Part shown: positions 22,115 to 34,744 of the stretch, in pieces
Layout: each line of letters starts with the position of its first letter
Position numbering within the stretch: position 1 is the stretch's first letter
Source: Durusdinium trenchii
Taxonomy: Eukaryota > Sar > Dinophyceae > Suessiales > Symbiodiniaceae
Direction: 5' to 3'
Length of the DNA stretch: 64,000 nt
Assembly (NCBI GenBank): GCA_963970005.1
Contig: CAXAMN010003581.1
Coordinates: 276,672-340,671, forward strand
Notes under the pieces: model-generated
The model's input: the letters and a program-made list of their open reading frames with translations, nothing else
The model's database searches: none
What the model was told of the DNA's origin: nothing
Translations under genes and position numbers: made by a program

Positions 22115-23403
22115 GTCTGAAGGGTGTGAGACGTTTCACCACGGTGTGGGGGTTTCCCCCAGAGGAACGGCAAAACCTCCATTTGTGGTGGTTCCGCCGA
22201 AAAGAAGCTGGGGAAGGAGGTGCTGGGTGCTTGGACTGACAGAGCTTGGGCACTTTTTGATGCCATACTGAACGCCGAAACGACCACCAACGGCGAACGG
22301 GACGTGAATGAGATGTGTTTGGGGCACAAACTTCTAAATCACCACGGTGGTATGAAGGTCCGAGCAGCGATCGACTGAACTGGAGGTGATTTTTGTTGGA
22401 GCTTTTTCCTGTGAGGAGCCCAAGTCAGATGAGAAGCACGCATGGCTGCAAGTGGGTTGGAGGGCACGCTGTGTTCCTTGAGCCATGGGTCCACCATGTC
22501 GCGCTAGTGGTCGGTCTGGTGCCATGGCCAACATGACTGACATATCCGAGGGATCCATCCAGAGCCTGGATGTACACCTTCGACTGCTAGGTGGCTCTTG
22601 AGATTGATTTGCATATCAGACCAAGCTCCGTGTGGTGTGGCGACCATCGCCCCCGAAGAGACTGAATGATATGAATTGCATGTGTTTTTTGTGCATATGC
22701 TTGACATTTCAATACTAATTCACTTCCTGAATAATCATGGAAGTGGTGGAAAATGGTCCCTTGGATGACAATTTCTCTTACAAAAAGGTGGTTGTCACAG
22801 TGGTTGTCCACGTCCATGATAATTTCAGGGAGTGTAGTTTTTTTTCATCATATAAGTGTATATAATATACGTAATATATATATATATACATATTACAAAA
22901 ATAATTAGGTGTAACAACAGGTTACCATATGCACAACATCAGGACCTAGTCACTTAGTCGGGCACCAGTTTTGCCTTTGATCCTGGACACTAGACACCCA
23001 AGTGACTCCCCTTCAAGCTAAGTAGCAGGCTGAGGTGGTCCCAATCGCATCTCACCCTCCCCACCCTATAGTTCTTTGAAGTCCAAGCAAGATATAGAAA
23101 GCCCGCCAAAACTTTGAATGTGATCACTTATGGTTGTGCGAGGGTATGTGACAGTGTTATGATAAATTGTGCTGCACCACATGGCAAACCCAAGAACAAC
23201 ACCTGACCGGAGGCGACCACAAATGAACTGGTCTTAAGAAGTATTGTCATTTGCATCCGGTTGTTACAGTCAAGGCCAGTTTGGCGTAACAAGTGCAAAT
23301 AGGAGCAAGCATGTCAATCTTCGCATTGCTTCTTGAGTTCTTATAGTTCTAGCTCAGCATAGCTCAACCAAGTTTATGTTTTTACTCCGTTCTACAAAAC
23401 CAG
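22115..23403. other. No supportable gene
   Basis: Mostly intron-like sequence with a (TA)n tract at about 22860-22890. Confidence 0.5.
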
Positions 23404-23467
23404 GCAGAAGGAGGAAGACACTCGAAAGAGGCTGGAGCAGGAGGCTCAAGCTCTGAAAGAGCAGCAG
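23404..23467 (+). CDS. Coiled-coil exon (candidate)
   Basis: Acceptor caaaaccag; after one base the frame encodes QKEEDTRKRLEQEAQALKEQ Q, a typical heptad-like helix. It ends at a GC donor (CAGCAG|GCGGGAGC). A long read-through to a later TGA is less protein-like, which favours splicing here. Confidence 0.55.
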
Positions 23468-23816
23468 GCGGGAGCGTGCGGGAAAGTGCGCCCAAGCCGA
23501 CTCCAGACGCCGCAATCACCCCGCAGTTGTGTTCATCAAAGTAAGAAATGGACTCCATCACTCGGTTAGGCATAGCTTGGCATGTTCACACCGCTTTTTC
23601 TAGGATCTCCGATTCGCCATTGAAGGGCCCGTTGAAGTGTCATGAACTGTCACTTCTTCGCTGGGTATTGGGATTTGTGTCCAGCATGTGGCTTCGCAAC
23701 AGGAAGTGACTTCCTGAACAGGTACGCTTTGTGAGAGAGAGAGAGAGGGGGGGGGGGGGGACAATCCTCTTGCAAAAGAGGTCCTATTGATGACCTTGTT
23801 CAATCCTCTTGTCAAT

Positions 23817-23914
23817 CCCAGACACTCCATGTATGCCATATATGCCTACATTGACCCCTGGCCAACCACCCCAACTGATCAGCAGTCCTATGGCAGTCCC
23901 ATCGAGTGTCTGGG
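23817..23914. mobile_element. CCCAGACAC-family element, copy 4
   Basis: 98 bp, ends CCCAGACACTCCATG and CGAGTGTCTGGG. It has an aat triplet on both sides, and internal gccatatatgcctacattgacc and agcagtcctatggcagtccca blocks as in the other copies. It lies 40 bp upstream of the next exon candidate. Confidence 0.8.
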
Positions 23915-23954
23915 AATTCTTATGATGACCCACAACACTCACCCACCCGAAGAG

Positions 23955-24060
23955 CAACGACGGCCGCGACACTGGTCTTGACTGGGCACGGGCGCGACTG
24001 GCGACACATGAGGCCATGCTGAATGTCCTCAAAGTGCTGCAGAAGTTTCTTGACGAACTG
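23955..24060 (+). CDS. Helical exon (candidate)
   Basis: After AG (cgaagag) the frame gives DTGLDWARARLATHEAMLN and VLKVLQKFLDEL, an amphipathic helix. The acceptor lacks the usual following G. The 3' end is unclear. Confidence 0.4.
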
Positions 24061-26743
24061 TTTTTTTGGACACGTCCTCACCAGGGACATGGTACGTATT
24101 GTGGGTGTGTTTTTTTACATAATTTACATAAATATGTTAATAGTGGACCCCCCAACCAATGGGTAGACTGGTCTATTTTGCTTCTTCCAGGGGGTCGAAC
24201 TGGAAGGTCACCCATGTAAGGATCAATGATCGATAATGTACTCAGTACAAGGCAATTACATGTTTTAAATGCAATTACTAGTACTGAGTTACTGGCGGTA
24301 CCTAAGTACCAGTACAGTATGTGATGAATCAAACTCCCAAGCATTGGAGATGTGAACGACCATCCAGGAGACGGAGAGGTTGATTTTTTGAATGTCGAGT
24401 CCATTGGCCTGTTATTTTGAAGCTGGCAGTTCAGCATTCCACCCCCGCAAGGTTAAAGGGTTGTCAAGAAGTCTTAAAGGCACTTCAAGCAGTCGAAAGC
24501 ACAGAAAAGTTGTGTTTGGCTCGAAGACACGCTCGTTTTTCCACCTGGAAAGCAGTGACCTGAATCTTCTGAATCAAATCCCGCCGACTTGGAGGGAAGA
24601 TGAGAAGATTGCTGCCCCAACTATGTGCGATTGGACTCTCTAAGACTCTAAGTCAAATAAAGGACATTGGGCTACCCCCTGCCAAGCAACACTCCAACAG
24701 TTGCTGCACTGTATCATTATTTCAGTCAAGGTTCTTGATAGGCCTTGAGGAAGACCTAAAGGTACGCAAGAATCTTTGGGAGATTGGTCCTGAGTCGAAC
24801 TAATTATATATCTAATTTGGGCAACGGCAAGTTTGCTGCACCAGACAGTGTACTGAAAAATGGTTTCTGGAAGACGATGTTCGTATTTAGAGTGGCACCA
24901 GTTGTGATGTGGGCTCATTCTGGTCGTCTCTATCGGGGGTTGCTGTCGAGTGCGTGAGGCTGTCGAACGCTACCCCGGCGACCTTCGACTCGCTGAAGAA
25001 AGCACCTCAGCCGCAAGAGTGAGCCTTCGCCAGCTTGGGCATGGAGCCCGGATCAAGTGATATCAAGTGCCTTGCTGCCAGATTGCCACTGCATTGTGCC
25101 GAGCTTGGCTATTGAAAGATATTGAAAGCATTTGACAGCCGAGCAGTCACTTGGTGTTCAACCTCAAGGCAGTCCTGTTGGTGCCCCCGATGCTGGAAGC
25201 CGGCCTTTTTGTCAGCTTGTTGGAATCCAAAAGACTCTCAACAACCCACAACAACCCTCAACTGTTTGGATGATCGCCGCGCCCTTGGTTTGCATGACTG
25301 GCGGCAAATGACCCGTAGAACCCCTAGTTAGAAGATGTTTCAAGCAATATGTATGTGGAATGCCGATGATAAAGACTGCCCAGAGTGGCCCTTATGACCA
25401 GTTGCCTTGTTCTTCAGGATCTTGCAAACCGAAATCACTCAGTTTTTCTCAAACAGAAACACACACACATATATATATAATTATATATATACATATGCAT
25501 ATAGACTGCACAACACACTGAACACATCACCATCTCATACCATCCCTCTTGCTCACATCCCTCCCATGTTCTCAGCTAGACCCTTTCAGACGGGCCTTGG
25601 AAACCAATAATACCTCCAGATGGTGTTCCGTGAAACCCAACGAAGTGGCGGATCCGATCCGCACGACTCTCCATTCGGTGGGGCGACGCCCAGGAGCTGG
25701 AAGAGGCGGGCGGGAAGTGACGCATGGTGGACAGGGTGGGGGAACAGACGCACATGTGGTGTAGGGATTACAGGGATTGTGAAAGGGCGTGTGTGTGTGT
25801 GTGTGCATTTTGGTGGTGTAGGGATTTGTGTATGAAAATCTGGTGCAGCCTTATATAGGACTGTTCGGCTCGATGAGGGTTGATGATTTGTCATTCTTTT
25901 TGAGAAGGATTTGTCATTCAATTCCTTCAAAGCTGCAAGCTTGCAGGGTCCAGGGACTTTGCGACAGGTTGTGCTTTCCGACCGCCCCGTCTTTTTGAAC
26001 AAAGAAGCCATTCCACGACGGCTGGAAGATTCCATTTCCCAACTCCTTTTCAGCTCTAAAAAGAGGGGATCCCAATTCTTAACGGTCTTAACGCAAAAGA
26101 TGTACACATATCTACACTACATACAGCTTGAGGCCGAACCGGGGCAGTGTTTTTCGGAGGTCAAACCGGGGCGAAAGAATTACCTCCGGGCGCGCAGGTC
26201 TTAGAAGAAGATCTGCCACACACTGGGGACCAGCAGCCGGTGCTGAAGGCCTGGGCTTTGCTTGGTGGGTGGAGCCATAGGCCAGCAGAGGGCTGCAGTT
26301 TTGTGGAGGGACGCTGCAACCATTGAAAATAGCTCGTTCGATTGCCGGGAAGGATGGCAATGTCGGTAGCATTGGAAAACGCACTAAAAGAAGGTAAGCC
26401 ATAGAAGTGCAAGACCATGAAAGACCACCAGCACAGTATATCAAGGAATTCATTTCGGGCCACCTTAAAATTCCTGAAGACTCAAACACTACCTTGAATA
26501 CTCTTAGACTCCCAGGGTGCGGCTGAAATCCTTCATGCTCATTCGTTCAACAAGCGCACCCTCGTGCGCCAATTTGTTCACCCCATTATGCACTCTCTTG
26601 GCGTTTTGGGACATCCTTCCGGCCCTCCGGCCTTTCGTTTTTCTTGTTGTTTCGGTGCCACTCGGATACGGAAACATTTGGAAAGGTTTCTGAACAAAGC
26701 AAGCTTAGCTTGATGAAACCCCAGATTTTACACACTCTTTGAG
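24061..26743. other. No firm gene; repeats
   Basis: Holds (TA)n near 25470, a GT/TG run at about 25790-25805 and an inverted gtactcagtac / agtactgag pair near 24240-24290. Open frames on both strands at 25586-26107 and 26112-26489 are not clearly coding. Confidence 0.4.
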
Positions 26744-26824
26744 CGCCTCGTGACCAGGGTGACCACCGAGTGGACCCACAGGGCGGCCGACGTTCATGTG
26801 GCCACCGTTACTACCGTTACTTGA
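26744..26824 (+). CDS. Short exon (candidate)
   Basis: After ctttgag the frame reads RLVTRVTTEWTHRAADVHV to a TGA at 26822. Modest protein-like character; borders uncertain. Confidence 0.3.
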   Translation, partial: RLVTRVTTEWTHRAADVHVATVTTVT

Positions 26825-26941
26825 GATGAACCCACAGGTCCTAAGAGGTTTTCAAGTGAGTTTAAACCGCCAACCAGAAGATGGAACGTGCAGAAACAAA
26901 ACAGAACAATAGATGTGTGTTTTCTTGTGTCCAACTCTGAG

Positions 26942-27016
26942 GCCGAAGCAGATCGCGTCCTCGAGTATGCCAAGCTTTATGTGGCTGAGGCCAGACTTGG
27001 GATCTGTTCAAGAAGG
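26942..27016 (+). CDS. 25-codon helical exon (candidate)
   Basis: AG|G start (caactctgag|GCC) and AG|GT end (AGAAG|gtcgtaag) enclose exactly 25 codons beginning AEADRVLEYAKLYVAEARL. It is an amphipathic helix with consensus borders and phase 0 at both ends. Function unknown. Confidence 0.5.
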
Positions 27017-27891
27017 TCGTAAGGGAAGGGGGAAATCATCAAGTGAGGATGGTGAAACTCTTTCAAACCATGAACTCTTCAGCCAAGAAGGATGATTTCA
27101 GCCCAATGCCGCCAAGTGCCAGCGGGACACCTTTGCAACATGTTACATCTCAGCTCAGCTGCGAACTTCATCCAAGTGGGGACGTGAGTGGAGATCAAGT
27201 CAGATCAAGGTAGCAGTATCAGGATCTGTCAGAGTATCATGATGATGCACTTTTGTTCACCAAGCGGTTCCCCACCCTCAATCCACCTTACCTTTGTCGG
27301 CAGCCTTGACCCATCCTGATCCGAAGCTTCAACCGATGTTGTACAAACCGGAGATGTGAAGGTAGCCAAACCACGGGGTGTAGCCGTTTTCAGACCACAA
27401 GGGAAAACCAGCGAAGTTTGTCAAGCCTCACGCCTTCACACCTTCACCGCTCCTGAGGTCACCGGCAAGAAACCCGTTTCCTGATGCCCCGTTCTCCGCA
27501 GAGACGAGTGTTGCGGCCATCGACCCTGACCAGGGCCAAAATATCTAAAGTGACGGGGTCATTGGAGATCAGTTTACAATTGTTTGCAGCTTAGGTGTTT
27601 AGGCATCGATGTAGACCACAAGCGTGATACTGCAACTGGCTTGAAGAACAAAACAGTATATATCTATTATATGTATGAGTTAGAGATAGTTGGAGAGACC
27701 TTGCCTAGCCCAACTACCATTTCTGGTTTCGATCCACATTATTGCGCAAGATCACACAACGTCAACCAATGTGCAGTGAATGTACCGCAAGGCCTAGACA
27801 AAGTGCCACAAAAGTATAGTATAGTTTTCATTCATGTGTTCAAGGGTTAAGTGATGTTAAGTGCCTTTCGGCATTCGTGAAAAAGGCCAAG

Positions 27892-28143
27892 AACTTGGCG
27901 CAAGCAACGAAGAAGCGGTTCTTCCAAACACCCAAACGCACGGATTCCAATCCTTTGAACAGGCGCCGGGCCTCCCCACGCCCACACGGCCTTCGTGTTT
28001 GGTCGGCGACCCGGACCCTCGGGCGACCCTCGGGACTTCGGCCACTCGTGGAATGAACCGCAGGAACCTCCTTCCAGGTTTTCCTGCTTTCTCAGCCAGC
28101 ATGGCATCACCAGATTGGGATCTTTGGTGCATCTTCCGAGACG
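27892..28143 (+). CDS. Exon region, frame uncertain (candidate)
   Basis: A GC rise between acceptor-like aaaaggccaag and donor gtgaga at 28144. Two plus frames are plausible: one begins NLAQATKKRFFQTPKRTDSN and stops at about 28054; the other continues to the donor with FSASMASPDWDLWCIFRD. A minus frame is also open throughout. Confidence 0.35.
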
Positions 28144-30319
28144 GTGAGAAAAGAACACAGCCACAAAAATAAACAAAGCTGCAGCCTTCCTGGAGGCTGG
28201 CAGTTCCAGATTCAATCCACGCAAACGGCCTGGCAGTTTGACGTAGTGATATGAGGAGCTACAAACGCTGCTGAGCGCGGCAAGGAATTGTGCGGGGAGG
28301 CAATTGGAAGAACATGCATGCCAAGAAATTGCAGCTAATGACAAAGCAATATATATCCGAATGTTGCAATGTCAGCGGCTCGCTATGCTGCTTGGGAAGG
28401 ATTACAAGGTATGTGAGTGTTACTATACAGTCAGTTCGTGTGTAGAACCATTTGCAATATCGGGTTGGTAGTCATGTTCAAACAATCCATGCACACACTT
28501 TATATATATATAATATTATATAATTACACTTAAAGTGAGACTGAGCAAGCATCAGCGATACCATCCTTGTTGCTTAGACTACTCGTTTACCAACGCAATA
28601 CCAGAAAACATACTATTAATTAGTTGTTAATTGAACATACAACTTGCAGAAGGAGTAGAAGAGGTACTGGGGGATCCTTCTATGCCAATACCTGAACGAA
28701 TTACTTTGCATGTCTTAGAAGGGCCCAACCTTGTAGGTTGGCTGTATGCTGACCCAAAACGCATGTTCGGCAAAATCGGCACTTGTTTCTTCGGCAAAGA
28801 ATTGCATATGCATGTATAAACACATATCAATGTATAACAGCCCTTTGTCATGCATACCCAAGAAGTGCTCACGCGCAAAAAAAGCGGCCGCAACTGGTCA
28901 CATGGTCGCCTCCAAGATCTACGCCGCGCATCGAGTTTTGTGGCAGTTGGATCTGCTGGAAGGGGCAGGGTCCGAGAAAGACGACGGGGCGCGTGGATCG
29001 TGGATAGGAAAAACAACCGACCGAGGGAGGAGAACGACCTGCGCGCGCGTCCGCGCACGGAGCTCGTGGCATGTTTGGGACCATGGTTTGTTTGGGAAGG
29101 TGTAGAGCTGAACACATACAGAGTGTTTGTTACAACATATTGCAACTGCTAAGAGTAGGACATTGCCTTGTGGCAGTTGGTTGAGGCCCCTCCTTCAAGC
29201 TTTCGGCCTTTTAGGGCCCCCTGCATGAAGTCCTTGGGCCAAACCGAGCTCCCTGGGCTATGTGACTTAAATGACCTGACCTACGTTTGGGTGGGATTGT
29301 TTGTTCTTCATGAGTCTGGACCATTGGTGAACCATGAGTCGCTGGCTCGGCGGGCGAAACTTTCAGGCGCACGAATGACCACAACTTGGGAGCTTTGACG
29401 GGACACCAAGGGAGTACCAAGCCCCAAAGCCCCACACGACAAAGCGGCATCCAGCGACAGACTTCCTCACCTTTTGACGAGCACCTGAACTAAAGAATGC
29501 CACAGAGAAACAACCTATAAAATAAGTTCATGCAAGGGTGCGGTGCGGTGTATGCGCTTCAATCAAGGACGTTGGGTCACCCAAATGACTAGATCCCAGT
29601 ACCAAGTCAGCAAGCAGGCTCTTAAACTGTTGATCGCCCAGTTGGTCACTGGCCCATTTCTTGCCGGGCGAAGAGACCACGGCCAGCCACCCGCTATGTT
29701 GGAGCGGCACTTGCCGCCGCCGCCCAGCTGGCCCTTGCTACACAGCAAGTTTGGAGCGTTGAAGATGCTTGGCAGCGAGAACTGCGGGGGGCGGGGTGAC
29801 CCCATCGTGCTTCGGGCGGGGTGACGTTGAAGCTTCCGGACTCCTGCAGTGACTGGAGAGAATGTGAGCCTGTTCAGGTTGGCCATGTGAATCTTCGGAG
29901 GTTCGCGGCGGTTTTTAAAGTTCAATTGGATGTTTTGCCCTGGCGATGCGGGAAGATACTTCTTGCAGACTGGTGGGCTTGCTGGTTTACACCATCCCCC
30001 ATGCGACACAAAATATATGTAGCAATCCAGCTGAAGCACAGTTGAATAATCTTTGCATGGACATTTGGTCCAGAGAAGGCTCGAAGATGATCCCAAGCAA
30101 AATGCTTTGTTCTGGTGATGCATTTGCATGTCAACTCACTTTTGTTTCGCTTCGTCGCGTTCGCGGTGTGTTTCAAGGAATGGAGTACCAAAGTATGTAC
30201 CTCAAGACGCTCTCATCGAGGCCTGCAGGGCCAAAGAATCGGTGACACAACATGACACAACTATATATATATATTTATATATCCATTTCACCATGAAACA
30301 GCAAATTTGGGAACCATAT
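28144..30319. other. Weak exon candidates only
   Basis: GC-rich stretches at 28870-29065 (peptide NNRPREENDLRARPR), 29168-29398 (LARRAKLSGARMTTTWEL) and 29600-29820 look partly coding on the plus strand. No frame clearly wins and borders cannot be set. A (TA)n tract lies near 28505. Confidence 0.35.
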
Positions 30320-30400
30320 CCCAGACACGACCTGTCTGGGACTGCCAGGACGGACCGGCCGACCCCTGGTCGGCCGGTCAACCATCCCCTCTCCTCGACC
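30320..30400. mobile_element. One end of a CCCAGACAC-family element
   Basis: Starts cccagacacgacctgtctgg, identical in layout to the reverse complement of the right end of copy 1 (1881-1988). The opposite terminus is not found, so the copy is truncated. A short palindrome, ggccgacccctggtcggcc, follows. Confidence 0.55.
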
Positions 30401-30414
30401 GCCGCCTGCGGCAG

Positions 30415-30531
30415 GCGTTCGAGACGGCGCAGGCGGAGACCACCGCACGGATCCGCGCTGGGCTGAGCCTACCAGCGTCTCCGGAGGGGAAGTCGACCAC
30501 CTCCAGGCGATGGGCTTTTGGGGATTTCTGA
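30415..30531 (+). CDS. Helical exon (candidate)
   Basis: Acceptor gcctgcggcag, then AFETAQAETTARIRAGLSL and PASPEGKSTTSRR to a TGA. The upstream residues in frame (LLDRRLRQ) are also coding-like, so the start may be earlier. A GC donor near 30460 is possible. Confidence 0.45.
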   Translation, partial: AFETAQAETTARIRAGLSLPASPEGKSTTSRRWAFGDF

Positions 30532-30666
30532 GTTGGGATGGTACACGGACGCGTGAGCTGATGCAGCTTGATAGATACAGATGGATGAGACACATACCCA
30601 TGAGCTGTGGGCCAGTGGGGTTCACTGATTTCAAGCCCTCGCCGTGCCAGCTGCGGCTGCCGCCAG

Positions 30667-30784
30667 GTCCTGGCCTCACCGGCGCCATGGCAGCGAGCCA
30701 CCGCCCTCGCCGTCCAGACGACAGCGGCTGCTGGGGCTGGAGCTCCCACAGCCGCCCCTCCCACCCGTGGCTGGCGAGCTAAAG
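30667..30784 (+). CDS. Pro-rich exon (candidate)
   Basis: Acceptor gccgccag and an AG|GT donor (CTAAAG|gtaccg) enclose a frame reading SEPPPSPSRRQRLLGLELPQ and PPLPPVAGELK. Composition and both borders are good. Probably a disordered linker of a larger protein. Confidence 0.5.
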
Positions 30785-31224
30785 GTACCGAGCACGGTCG
30801 GCGCATTTCGTGCCATGGCCCGTGCGTGGCGAGGGCAAGCGAAGACACGTTGCCAGGTGACCCTGAGATAAGGTTATTTAATGTCAATCTGTTAAATGTA
30901 AATGTGAACATTCCCATGCCGCAGGGTGAAATCACTCCTGCTATGGATTGAAATGGGGAGTTTGAACAGAAACAACGTAGATATGCCGTACTCTACTCGG
31001 CTACACAGTTGTTGAAGAGGGGTTCAATTGGAGTTATTCTTCCACCTAGCATCACCTAGCAACAGTCACTTGTGAAGGGTTAAGTTAAGTGCAGTGCAGG
31101 AGCCTTTTCTATATAATGTTGAGCTGTCACTGGGTGGCTTTAATACAGCGCCGTGTCATAATATATATATATATTTATTAAATATATTTATCCGGTACCT
31201 GGGATTTAGGCACAAAGCGATAGT

Positions 31225-31229
31225 GGATG
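31225..31229. repeat. Target-site duplication, left (GGATG)
   Basis: GGATG directly before the 5' LTR is repeated at 37755-37759 directly after the 3' LTR. A 5-bp duplication is standard for copia integrases. Confidence 0.95.
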
Positions 31230-31368
31230 TGTCGGGAATATGAGCCTATGCAACATAAGTATGTACAGTAGATCACACGATCTAAGTAACCTTGAACAGG
31301 GCTGTATCTTGCAGCCCCTTCTGACCAAGTAAAAGGTGCGAGTCCGGGCGCTGAGTTGCGCCGTTTCA
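31230..31368 (+). repeat. 5' LTR (139 bp)
   Basis: Begins TGTCGGGAATATGAGCC and ends GCGCCGTTTCA. Differs from the 3' LTR only at 31330 (T here, C at 37716). It should carry promoter and R region, but no TATA box is obvious inside. A (TA)n tract lies 40-70 bp upstream. Confidence 0.97.
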
Positions 31369-32998
31369 TGGTAGCGCAGCCTGGTTTCCAAGGGGAAGCG
31401 GTTAGCCCCGCTACCCTGCTGGCGCGGGTAGCCCCGCCCAGCAAAACGGCTCCCAAGCCGAAGAAGGGAGCCAAGAAGAAGGACAAAGGGGGCAGGAGAT
31501 CTGCCTACAGAACCCTAGCTCGAGAAGCTAGGGGCCAAGCCCGGCGAGAAGCCGGCACAACAGAAGAAAGAAAGAAGCTATAGGAACCCAGGTTGTGGAG
31601 CCCCGGCCACTTCCGTCTGGACAGGGGGCACATCGAGCTTTCATAGTTCGAGACAAGACTCCGAGCCCAATTCGATTGGTTCCAGCTCGAAAGGAGCTAA
31701 GACATCCTCATCCAGGTTCTCGTGGAAGAGCCAAGGAGAAAAACAGAAAGAGAAGAGCGAAGAGAAGCGAGAGGGATCGTTCTCGCCGTCGAGCACCTGA
31801 ACCTCGTGCACTTCGCCTTCGTTCCGCTTCACCCGTGCATCAGCGATTCACACTGCGATTCACTCAGCTGTATCATCAGAGAGCTGAAGCAAAGGCCATC
31901 CAAGACAAAGTTCACAAGAACTGGAAGAACCTGAGGTTTGCCGACAGAGTTGCTGTGAGACGGGTCTTGAGGAAGCATTTCCCTCACGGAAGTGTCAAGG
32001 ACGCCTTTGACACCTTACTAGCTGACTGCTTCAGCTGTGAGGAGAGATCTCGACTGAATCGTCCAAGGGCCGCTCAGTTTGCAGCAGCTCGTTGCAGCTC
32101 GTTTGACTCGAAAGAACCGAGAAGAGGCGCAAAGAGCAAAGGCCTACGAAGCCGACGCGGAGGAGAAAGCCGAGTCAAAGGACAAACGGCCGCGCAAGAG
32201 GCCATTTCCAAACATAGATCTTGTTTCAGAAGTAGATTACGGTGGCGACGACGATGATGACAACGAATCCTCAGGAAACGACCCCAGACTTGGAGCAATC
32301 AAGGGACCCCATGGCCCAGATGATGGCGGCAGTGGAGCGGCTGTCACGGCAAGTTCAGCTGCAACAGATGCAGCTAGAACAGATGTGCGCGTTGAGCCTG
32401 AACGCAGGGTTTCAGACATATCAGGTATGGTTCTAACAGCTGCTTTGCACAGACCTTTTCAAGAATCTAGCAGTAGTAGTGGGGGGTTTGGTTTGGTTGA
32501 CACGAGACAGTTGGGAAAACCGGAGACCTTAAGGGAGATGCGAGTGAGTATGCCGATTTTTCGTTTGTGTTCAAAGCGTATATGGCTTGTGTGGACTCCC
32601 GTTTCATTGAGATTGTTGAACGTATTGAATCAACTAGAGTTCCATGCCCGAATCGCCTTCTCAGCGGGCAAGAGAGGCAGCTTTCATCACAGTTGTATTA
32701 CATGTTAGTGATGTTAGTCAAGGGCAGGGCACTCGATGTGGCACAAAACAGTGGAAAGGGAGAGGGCTTTGAGGCCTTCCGCAAACTCGAAGAGCTGTAC
32801 CAACCCAAGTTGGCATCAAGGTTTGTTGGCAGTTTGAGTTTGATTCTCAACACACGTTTTTCATCCACGGATGTGGAGGCAGAACTAGAGTTGTTTGAAA
32901 AGACGATCAGGCGATATGAGAGCGAAACTGGCAAAGCCTTGGATGACCAGATTTTCCTCGGTGTGGTCATCAACGGTCTCCAACACAATTCAGTTTGA
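31368..32998 (+). pseudogene. gag: Broken gag region of the copia element
   Basis: Several frames are needed. A basic N-terminal frame starts with an ATG at the LTR end (MVAQPGFQGEAVS) and stops at 31583. A second frame (31595-32257) is Arg-rich with a folded part (VHKNWKNLRFADRVAVRRVL). A third gives a coiled coil (MMAAVERLSRQVQLQQMQLE, about 32310-32400). The UBN2-like capsid domain (32567-32995) includes YYMLVMLVKGRALDV and LEELYQPKLASRF. An in-frame TGA at 32996 separates it from the rest; the same frame continues at 33026. Gag would form the particle. Confidence 0.8.
31369..31386 (+). other. Primer-binding site
   Basis: TGGTAGCGCAGCCTGG directly follows the LTR. The leading TGG pairs with the CCA end of a tRNA, and TGGTA resembles initiator-Met sites of copia elements. 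The primer tRNA is not proven. Confidence 0.7.
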
Positions 32999-33025
32999 GA
33001 CCACATCATTAGAAACACAAATCGC

Positions 33026-34744
33026 TTGACGAGCTTTCAGCCGGTAAGAGATGAGCTGTTGGAGATAGCTCGTACTAGCCGTGTGTTAAGCCAAATGCCT
33101 AGCCCCATGGACATTGGCGCATTGCCCCAAAGAGGCAAGGGGAAGACTGACAAAGGCAAGGAAAAGGAAGTAAGGGTCAAGATGACAAAGGCAAAGGCAA
33201 GACCAAAGGCACCTCCAGCAATACAGCTCTTAGCAAAGAGAAGACGTGTTTCTATTGCAGCAAGCCTGGCCACATCAAGGCCGAATGCCGCAAGAAACAA
33301 GCAGACGACAGAGCCAAAGGTAGCAAAGGCTCCAAAGGTGGAAAAGGTAAGAACGCAGCAACGCCAGAGCAAGAACCCCAGAGTGAACCACTGTCCTCTT
33401 GTTGCAGCTATTGCTAGCCCCTTGAAGCGCGTGCTGGTTGACACTGGAGCCGGTTCCCATTTGTTTCAAAGTGGGTTGGACCCCCAAGCTGTTGAGAGCG
33501 TAAATGATTCATCCAAGAGCTTAGTTACTGTCACGGGTGAACCGCTCACATCTGGAATCAGAAAGAAAAGCGTCATTGAATGTTGTGGTAAAACGTTCAA
33601 TGTTGAATACGCTGAGTCAGATAAGCTTCAGTTTAGTGTCCTTTCATCCGGTAAAATGGCAGAAAAGGGGGTGTGGACCATTGTTGGTCCCGGTATGCAG
33701 TGTGTTGCTCAGTCCAGGTTCACTCCCATTATTCAAGACTGTTTGAGCCACATTGAAACGATTCCCTTAACCAAGAGCAGGGGAGTGTTCTGGTTGCCAC
33801 TGGAGACCAAGCAATCACCAGCGGGTAGCCCCGCGGACATCCTTGGCGGTGTCAAGGCAGTGGCAAAGAGCGTGCCTGCCAACATTTACGATGAGGTTGG
33901 GGAGCCTGGGCATCAGGAGGAGGGAGTTTCTGCAGCTTCTAGTCATCCTAGTGGTCCTAGTGCTTCAACAGATGCTCAACCCCAGACTGGTCACGTTGAA
34001 CCCCCAAAGTTGCCGGAGTTGCAAGAGCCTCCAAGTGAAGCTTCAAGTGAAGGGAGAAAGCCGAAGGCCAAGAAGATTCCTGATACTGTTTCAAAGGAGG
34101 AATATGACGCACACATGCTCACACACATTCCTTTGAGAAACTGGTGCGAGCATTGCATGCGTGGCAAAGTCCGTGAGGACGACCACCGCGGGAGACAAGC
34201 AGAAAGCGACCCGAATGAAGTTCCGCGTGTAAGTTTGGATTACTGTTTCCTGGGTCGTGTTGTGATGAAAAACCAAAACACCGAGTTGAATGTTTCTGAA
34301 CTCACGTCTAAATCACCAGATGATGAAAACTTGCTGCCTGTTCTTGTCATTGTTGACGAGAAAACTGGTTGTGTCTTTTCTGGTGTGGTTGCTAAAGGTG
34401 TGAATGCTTATGCAAACAATTTGGTGGTTGAAGGCTTAAAGTTTTGTGGTGGGCAAAGAGATGCTGAGCCCAGCATCAAGGCATTGGCAGAAGCTGCCAG
34501 CAAGGAATGGGGTGGAGAGTGCCAGTTGATGACAGCGCCTAGAGCTTCCAACGGTGCGTGTGAGCGAGCCATCCTTGAGCTGGCTCGTCAAGCTCGGACC
34601 TTGGTGAGCAGTTTGGAAGAGCGATTTCCTGGTTTTAAGTTGAACCCCAAAGACAAACACTACCCGTGGCTGATACGCCAAGCTTCATGGCTTCTGACCA
34701 GATACCTGGTGAAGGCCGACGGCAAACGCCGTATGAGCGATTGA
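33026..34744 (+). pseudogene. pol: Protease and integrase part of copia pol (plus zinc knuckle)
   Basis: A CCHC zinc knuckle (CFYCSKPGHIKAEC, 33247-33288) lies in a shifted frame between two compensating frame changes at about 33170 and 33410. The protease motif DTGAGSH starts at 33440. The integrase has the HHCC-like segment (HMLTHIPLRNWCEHC) and the DDE triad: Asp at 34238 (SLDYCF), Asp at 34460 (RDAEPS) and Glu at 34562 (NGACERAI). Spacing before the second Asp looks short, suggesting a small deletion. The frame is lost near 34725 and ends at TGA 34742. Confidence 0.85.
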